Below, piece by piece: positions 6,254 to 10,591 of a stretch of DNA of 10,591 bases. The position numbers and the translations under genes were made by a program. Source of the stretch: Bacteroidota bacterium (GTDB lineage Bacteria > Bacteroidota > Bacteroidia > UKL13-3); assembly GCA_947449515.1 (NCBI GenBank), contig CANFSD010000041.1, positions 1 through 10,591 of the forward strand, read 5' to 3'. Under the pieces are notes generated by a model that saw only the letters and a program-made list of their open reading frames with translations, had not been told where the DNA came from and ran no database searches. Position 1 is the stretch's first letter. Each line of letters begins with the position of its first letter.

Positions 6254-7318
6254 ATGGCAATTTCAATAAAAATAAGCAAAACATCACAATCTAGAATTCA
6301 TTTATGTGATTTTGAAAACATTGAGTTTGGAAAAATCTTTTCAGACCACATGTTTCGAGTAGATTTTGAAGATGGAAAATGGCAAAACCCACAAATTTTG
6401 CCTTATGGTCCCATAGAAATTTCTCCAGCCCTTTCGGCTATACATTATGGTCAATCCATTTTTGAAGGAATGAAAGCCTTTAAAAACACGCAAGGAGCAC
6501 CACAATTATTTAGACCAATTGAAAACATCAAGCGCTTAAATAAATCTGCGGTTCGTATGGGAATGCCAGAAATTCCAGAAGAACTCTTTTTAAGCGGCTT
6601 AAAGCAATTAATTAGCATTGACCAAGATTGGATACCAACCAAAGAAGGCAGCGCCTTGTATGTGCGTCCTTTTATGTTTGCCACAGATGATTTTGTTGGC
6701 GTGCGCTCAAGCATCAATTATACTTTTATGATCTTCTGCTGTCCGGTAAACAGTTATTACCCTAAGCCAATAAAGGTAAAAGTAGAAAAGAAATATGTAC
6801 GTGCAAGTACGGGCATGGCTGGTTACGCTAAAGCTGCCGGCAACTATGGCATTAGCATGTTACCTACTGCAGAAGCAAAAAAAGAAGGCTATGATCAAAT
6901 TATGTGGACCGATGGAAGAACCCATGAAAATGTGGAAGAATCTGGCACCACCAATTTGTTTTTTGTATTGGAAGACAAAATAATTTTAACACCACGCATT
7001 GACGGAAATATTTTAGAAGGTATTACGAGAGCAAGTTGTATTCATTTGCTCAAAGAAGCAGGTTACGAAGTGCAGGAAAGAGATATCAGTGTAAAAGAAA
7101 TAATTGAAGCGGCAAAAGCAAATAAACTCACTGATGCTTTTGGAACGGGAACTGCGGCTATTATTGCAAAAATTGCAGCAATTGGTTATGAGGGCACAGA
7201 TTATGTGCTTCCAGAAGCAGAGAGCAGAAAAGTTTCTAATTGGTTATACAATACCATTTACCAAATTCAAACTGGTAAAATTGCTGATGCAAACAACTGG
7301 GTAATGCCCGTAGAATAA
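6254..7318 (+). CDS. ilvE: Branched-chain amino acid aminotransferase
   Basis: PLP-dependent fold-type IV transaminase interconverting Leu, Ile and Val with their 2-oxo acids using glutamate/2-oxoglutarate; cytosolic. From the ATG at 6254 it has 354 residues and resembles the longer, eukaryotic-like BCAT subgroup (about 350-360) rather than E. coli IlvE (309). Motifs: SALSAIHYGQSIFEGMKAF region (58-76), YVRPFMF (136-142), the Schiff-base lysine K193 in GYAKAAGNYG, and E229 in EESGTTNLF, which contacts the cofactor ring nitrogen. The frame stays open to a TTG at 6233, but that would put it inside the opposite gene; the ATG fits relatives. With the divergent HolD-like gene only 3 nt away, its promoter must lie within that gene's coding sequence. 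The end is 5 bp from the convergent GT2 stop, with no hairpin seen. Confidence 0.95.
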   Translation: MAISIKISKTSQSRIHLCDFENIEFGKIFSDHMFRVDFEDGKWQNPQILPYGPIEISPALSAIHYGQSIFEGMKAFKNTQGAPQLFRPIENIKRLNKSAVRMGMPEIPEELFLSGLKQLISIDQDWIPTKEGSALYVRPFMFATDDFVGVRSSINYTFMIFCCPVNSYYPKPIKVKVEKKYVRASTGMAGYAKAAGNYGISMLPTAEAKKEGYDQIMWTDGRTHENVEESGTTNLFFVLEDKIILTPRIDGNILEGITRASCIHLLKEAGYEVQERDISVKEIIEAAKANKLTDAFGTGTAAIIAKIAAIGYEGTDYVLPEAESRKVSNWLYNTIYQIQTGKIADANNWVMPVE

Positions 7319-7323
7319 TAAAG

Positions 7324-8493
7324 CTAAGCCCTGCGCGCTCTTTCCCAATTGGCGCTTTGTTTCCCTCTTATGTACCTAAAAAAACCAAGGTACATGCACA
7401 GGTTCATGATAAAAAAATAATACGGCACAAAAAGCAATTTCACTTTTATTTGCTTATTGGCAAGGTACCAACCCAGTAGCGCCATGCCATAAAATACTAG
7501 TTGTGCCAGCATTAAATAAGAATACAAACCAGCTTTGGTTTGTTGTAAATAAACATTTAAAATTAGCAAGAGTAAAAGCGAAAGAGGTGCCAATGTCCAC
7601 CTTAATACCCTGTGAGAAATAAACAAAAAACTCACCTTAAAATTACCCAATAAATTAAAGGCAGGAAGCAAACGACCCATACTTTGAAAAGCACCTGCTG
7701 CAATTCTTACTTTACGTTTTAGTTCTTCTTTTACATCTGCACTCGCCGTTTCGGAGGCCAAGGCTTTTTTCTCATAAATAACTCTGTAACCAGCATTGGC
7801 AATATGCATGCTTTGCATCAAATCATCCAATAAACTATCTGTTGGAAGCGGTTTATACAATGCTGTTCTATAGCTCATCAATTCACCCGCAGCTCCAACA
7901 ATGGTATAAAAATCAGAATCTAATTGCTTCAAGAAACTTTCATATTTCCAATAAATCCCCTCTCCTGCCCCACTTGCATTTTCTTTATCCTTGGTAATAA
8001 TTCTCTTCTCGCCAGTAACCGCGCCCACAGTTGGATCAACATAATGTTTAACCATCTCTCTTATGGCGGCGCTGTTTAAATGGGTATTGGCATCACAAAA
8101 AACAACAATAGGTGCCGTAACATAATTCATAGCCCTATTCATTGCAGCAGCTTTCCCATTCCTAACTGCTTCATGTAATGACAGAACGCCAGGATGTTTT
8201 TGAATAATTGCGGCAGTTTCGTCCGTTGAGCCATCACTTACAAAAATAAGTTGAAGTTTGTCTTTGGGATAATCTAGGGCCAAACAATTTTTGATTTTTT
8301 CTTCTATATAGGCTGCCTCATTAAAACAAGGTACCACCAATGCCACGGCAGGTTCAAAGTTCGGTTCGAACCGAAAATCCTTTTGAAATAATTTCTTTAT
8401 TTTAACCAAAACCAGCAGCAAAAGGCCGTAACCAATATAGCTGTAGAATACAAGCAACATGGCACACCAAAAGAAAATTTCTGCTAGGTTCAT
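7324..8493 (-). CDS. Membrane-anchored family 2 glycosyltransferase (last gene of GT operon)
   Basis: Processive-type GT2 with 389 residues. One N-terminal transmembrane helix (about 5-30) is followed by the cytosolic GT-A domain: VVPCFNEAAYIEEKI (53-67), SDGSTD (86-91, nucleotide binding), GKAAAMNRA (113-121), DAN (134-136, DxD-type metal site), GAAGELM (200-206), the catalytic-base region DDL (223-225), and KRKVRIAAGAFQ (259-270) where the classical QxxRW would lie. Three hydrophobic C-terminal segments follow (about 298-316, 325-344, 353-373). It probably polymerises or elongates a glycan at the inner membrane; the sugar is unknown. It starts 1 nt after the stop of the preceding GT4 gene, so the two are probably translationally coupled. 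A 16-bp palindrome encodes RFEP in a short RFEPNFEP repeat (41-48) just after the anchor helix. Confidence 0.92.
   Translation of the reverse strand: MNLAEIFFWCAMLLVFYSYIGYGLLLLVLVKIKKLFQKDFRFEPNFEPAVALVVPCFNEAAYIEEKIKNCLALDYPKDKLQLIFVSDGSTDETAAIIQKHPGVLSLHEAVRNGKAAAMNRAMNYVTAPIVVFCDANTHLNSAAIREMVKHYVDPTVGAVTGEKRIITKDKENASGAGEGIYWKYESFLKQLDSDFYTIVGAAGELMSYRTALYKPLPTDSLLDDLMQSMHIANAGYRVIYEKKALASETASADVKEELKRKVRIAAGAFQSMGRLLPAFNLLGNFKVSFLFISHRVLRWTLAPLSLLLLLILNVYLQQTKAGLYSYLMLAQLVFYGMALLGWYLANKQIKVKLLFVPYYFFIMNLCMYLGFFRYIRGKQSANWERARRA
8360..8375. repeat. Iterated palindrome, copy 3 (16 bp)
   Basis: TTCGGTTCGAACCGAA is a perfect 16-bp palindrome in the GT2 gene. On the coding strand it is read as CGG TTC GAA CCG (Arg-Phe-Glu-Pro), one base out of phase with copies 1 and 2. 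The next codons, AAC TTT GAA CCT, encode the similar NFEP. Confidence 0.8.
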
Positions 8494-8494
8494 T

Positions 8495-9646
8495 TTATAA
8501 ATTTGCTGAGGTATTCAAAGAAAACACATCTTCATATACTTTCAAAGTTTGTTCGGCATTCTTCAACCATGAAAATTGCTGAACGCGCTCTTTGCCTTTT
8601 AAGCGGAGTTCATTTTGAAGCGCAACATCTGCCATTAATTTCTCAATTGCAGCTGCAATACTTTCGGCACTATATGGGTCGCATAAAACAGCGGCATCAC
8701 CAACTATTTCTGGCATCGAAGAAGTATTAGAAGTAACTATTGGCACACCGCAAGCCATGGCTTCTAACAAAGGAATTCCAAAACTTTCTCGCAAGGAGGG
8801 ATACAAAAACAAATCGGCTTGCGCATAAATGGCAGGCAAATCTTTATTGGGAACATATCCCACAAAACAGATGTGATCAAGAACATAGGGATCACCCAAT
8901 TGTGAAATAAGTGCAAATAAAAAATCTTTGTCTATATCCAACATCAGCAATTTGCAAGGCAATTTTCCTTTTTTATTTAGCAGTATAAGCGCTTGTAAAA
9001 CACCAAGCACGTTTTTCTTTGGATCCGTATTTCCTAAATAAAAAATATAGCGATCCGGCAATTGATAGGTTTCTTTTGTGGAGGCTAAAACCAATGGGTC
9101 AAGTGCTTGCTTAAAATGCCCCGCCACGCCATTGTATGCGGTTCGAACCAATTGCGCAGACATCGAAAAATAAGATAGAATTGTTTGACGCTCGAAATTG
9201 GAAACCGTAAGAATGGCTTTGGCTTTTTTTACAATTTTGGGAACAATTAAACGCCGGTAAATATTTCCAAACTTTTGGTAATTCGTCCCCTGACGGTAAT
9301 TTATTCCCTCTAAGTAAATGATATCATGCAGGGTTAAAACCAAAGGTATATTTAAAAACAAAGGGGCCGTATTACTGGTGCAATGCAAAAGCGCTAATTG
9401 CAATTTATTGGCAGCCCTTGGCAAATGCCACTGTTCCCATACTGGGTAGGGAGAGGAAGGCAAAACCACAATTTTAAAATTAGCCGATTCTTCTAAACAA
9501 TTGCGGTCGGGCCCATCCTGCACAAACACAAAAAAATCATGCGGAAGTTGCATGCTTTGCAGCGCTTTTATGAGCTCTAAAGCCACTATGTCCATTCCAT
9601 GTTTTTTGGCCCTAAAAATACGCTGTGCTTCTATCCCTATTCTCAT
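8495..9646 (-). CDS. GT-B glycosyltransferase, family 4 (glycosyl transferases group 1)
   Basis: Retaining GT-B enzyme of 383 residues that transfers a sugar from a nucleotide donor during polysaccharide assembly; peripheral or cytosolic, with no transmembrane helix. The N-terminal domain opens with RIGIEAQRIFRAKKHGMD (2-19), the usual GT4 sugar-binding loop region, then TLHDIIYLEG (105-114) and LTVSNFERQTI (146-156). The C-terminal donor domain starts with FYLGNTDPKKN (202-212), then FVGYVPNKDLPAIYAQAD (261-278), and the diagnostic E-x7-E motif ESFGIPLLEAM (287-297), followed by CGVPIVTSNTSSMPEIVGDAA. The fold resembles mannosyl-transferring GT4 enzymes, but specificity is not visible. Its ATG overlaps the stop of the upstream GT2 gene (ATGA), and its stop is 1 nt before the next ATG, so it is the middle gene of a tight operon. 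A GGTTCGAACC palindrome encodes VRT (167-169). Confidence 0.94.
   Translation of the reverse strand: MRIGIEAQRIFRAKKHGMDIVALELIKALQSMQLPHDFFVFVQDGPDRNCLEESANFKIVVLPSSPYPVWEQWHLPRAANKLQLALLHCTSNTAPLFLNIPLVLTLHDIIYLEGINYRQGTNYQKFGNIYRRLIVPKIVKKAKAILTVSNFERQTILSYFSMSAQLVRTAYNGVAGHFKQALDPLVLASTKETYQLPDRYIFYLGNTDPKKNVLGVLQALILLNKKGKLPCKLLMLDIDKDFLFALISQLGDPYVLDHICFVGYVPNKDLPAIYAQADLFLYPSLRESFGIPLLEAMACGVPIVTSNTSSMPEIVGDAAVLCDPYSAESIAAAIEKLMADVALQNELRLKGKERVQQFSWLKNAEQTLKVYEDVFSLNTSANL
9140..9149. repeat. Iterated palindrome GGTTCGAACC, copy 4
   Basis: Perfect 10-bp palindrome in the GT4 gene. It is read as (TT)G GTT CGA ACC (Leu-Val-Arg-Thr), the third possible codon phase. Its flanks differ more from the other copies (only a single C precedes it on the plus strand). 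Confidence 0.8.
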
Positions 9647-10591
9647 TGCTTATTTAAATTATTCTTTAGGGAATTCGAATTGTTTTTATGGGTAGTTGGC
9701 ACAAATTGTTTTGATGCGCCAGCACTGTTAAACAGGGCAAATAACATCAATACAAAAACCTGTGGCAAACGCAATAAGGCGAGCAATGTCTTTACCTGAT
9801 AATAGCGAGCAGGAATAGCCAATAGAAAAGCAATACAACAAAACACAAACACACCAACAAATGCCTTATCAAAATACTGGCTAAAAAACATGCTCATTAA
9901 GGCTAAAATAAAATTAAGTCCAAGCAACAATACCCTTGGCAATAAAATACGCTGAAAAACTTTGTCTAAGGCCTCAAAATTACCCTTTGTAAAAAACTGC
10001 TTTAAGCCTTCCCAAAACACCCATTTAAAATCAAAAAACTGGGAGGCCAACCATCGTTTCCTTTGGGCGGAGAACACTTTGGCGTTTTGCACCTTTTCAT
10101 CATATACCAAAGCATCGTTTTCATACAATACCTTTATACCTTCTTGCACCAAGGCTATTTCCAATTCTTTGTCTTCTACGGCAGAATGAATTTGCTGCAT
10201 CAATTTTTTATAGGTCTTAAATTCTATGGCCTGAGCAGAACCTGCAAGTGCAGCATTAAGCTTAATAACCACATGCGCTTTTCTAAAAATATGGTTGTTA
10301 ATTTCCTCGCTTATGCCATCTAATATAGCAAAGGAGCTATCGCTGTTTTTGGCCGTACGATGCGCTTGTATAGCCAATGCTTGGCTTTGCAAACGCGCAT
10401 TCATTTTAGAAAGCAATTGCGGCTCCATTACATTATCTATATCCAATACAAGACAATATTGGTAATTATTTTCTGGCAATAAATCTAAGGCAAAATTAAT
10501 TGCTTTGGCTTTGGTACTTTCTTCAAAATTCACCTCAAAAACCACCACACCCATTTCTTTTAAGGCATCAATACTTTTTGGTAAAAGCGAA
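9643..10591 (-). CDS. Family 2 glycosyltransferase, N-terminus cut by window edge
   Basis: The frame stays open through the right edge, so the gene starts outside; the ATG at 10554 is internal. About 315 residues are visible, missing the N-terminal anchor and first nucleotide-binding strand. Counted from that internal Met: DxD as LDIDNVMEP (37-45), a loop GSAQAIEF (105-112) where the acceptor-site GSG/GTG motif usually lies, the catalytic-base ED at 127-128 (VEDKELEIAL), and QRKRW (164-168), the QxxRW motif of processive GT2 enzymes. Three hydrophobic segments (about 206-224, 230-250, 264-277) suggest membrane helices after the catalytic domain. A polar Asn/Lys-rich tail ends the protein. The overlap with the GT4 gene (ATGA) places it earlier in the same operon. 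It is probably an inner-membrane polysaccharide synthase-type enzyme; the product is unknown. Confidence 0.9.
   Translation of the reverse strand, partial: SLLPKSIDALKEMGVVVFEVNFEESTKAKAINFALDLLPENNYQYCLVLDIDNVMEPQLLSKMNARLQSQALAIQAHRTAKNSDSSFAILDGISEEINNHIFRKAHVVIKLNAALAGSAQAIEFKTYKKLMQQIHSAVEDKELEIALVQEGIKVLYENDALVYDEKVQNAKVFSAQRKRWLASQFFDFKWVFWEGLKQFFTKGNFEALDKVFQRILLPRVLLLGLNFILALMSMFFSQYFDKAFVGVFVFCCIAFLLAIPARYYQVKTLLALLRLPQVFVLMLFALFNSAGASKQFVPTTHKNNSNSLKNNLNKQ

Noticed and set aside
862..7352. CCAATTGG palindrome at 862, 1759 and 7345.
   Set aside because: Two copies encode Asn-Trp in context and one is a terminator loop; only three copies of an 8-mer with no shared flanks, too weak to report as a repeat family.
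8503..8730. 75-codon plus-strand frame opposite the GT4 gene, and similar short frames at 9501-9799 and 9962-10323.
   Set aside because: All overlap well-supported glycosyltransferase genes on the other strand, with no recognisable domain and no independent promoter or RBS.
2583..9149. GGTTCGAACC resembles a tRNA T-arm (GGTTCGAATCC), so tRNA genes or tRNA-end att sites were considered.
   Set aside because: No copy has an acceptor stem, D-arm, anticodon arm or 3' end around it; all four lie inside intact conserved coding regions.

Overview
This 10.6 kb window is low-GC (roughly 35-40 % by eye), gene-dense chromosomal DNA from a Bacteroidota bacterium, most likely of the Chitinophagales/Sphingobacteriales type. 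Signs of this are the Bacteroidota-style trigger factor C-terminus, the short TatD-type hydrolase, the general lack of Shine-Dalgarno sequences, and a TAnnTTTG-like -7 element. There are 12 protein-coding genes, two of them cut by the window edges. I see no rRNA, tRNA, insertion sequence, CRISPR array or phage gene, and no gene-free stretch above 300 bases.

Layout. 1-823: 3' part of tig (trigger factor, +). 883-1866: soluble di-iron acyl-ACP desaturase (-), sharing a bidirectional terminator with tig. 1929-2600: TatD-family metal hydrolase (+). 2601-3176: YqgE/AlgH protein (-), abutting tatD stop to stop. 3323-3973: pdxH (+). 4063-5175: WecA/MraY-type lipid-carrier glycosyl-1-phosphate transferase (+). 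5184-5771: RdgB/HAM1 nucleotide-sanitising pyrophosphatase (-), coupled by a TAATG overlap to an upstream gene at 5771-6250 (-) whose product resembles the DNA polymerase III psi subunit HolD. 6254-7318: ilvE branched-chain aminotransferase (+), starting only 3 nt from the divergent HolD-like gene. 7324-10591: three minus-strand glycosyltransferase genes (GT2, GT4, GT2) with overlapping or touching ends, the 3' end of a polysaccharide operon whose 5' part lies beyond the right edge.

How the genes fit together. Most are single housekeeping genes on alternating strands: protein folding, fatty-acid unsaturation, vitamin B6, branched-chain amino acids and nucleotide quality control. There are two functional groupings. 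The HolD-like/rdgB pair would link replication with dNTP-pool cleaning if the HolD call holds. The wecA-like gene and the three-glycosyltransferase operon could act in the same lipid-linked or exported glycan pathway. The gene ends are extremely compact, with convergent gaps of 0, 5 and 8 bp and one divergent gap of 3 bp.

The most striking feature not explained by genes is the 10-bp palindrome GGTTCGAACC. It occurs four times, always inside coding sequence and in all three codon phases. It looks like a genome-wide highly iterated palindrome rather than a protein-driven repeat. The second lead is the HolD-like small protein. Nothing here clearly forms a new multi-gene system.
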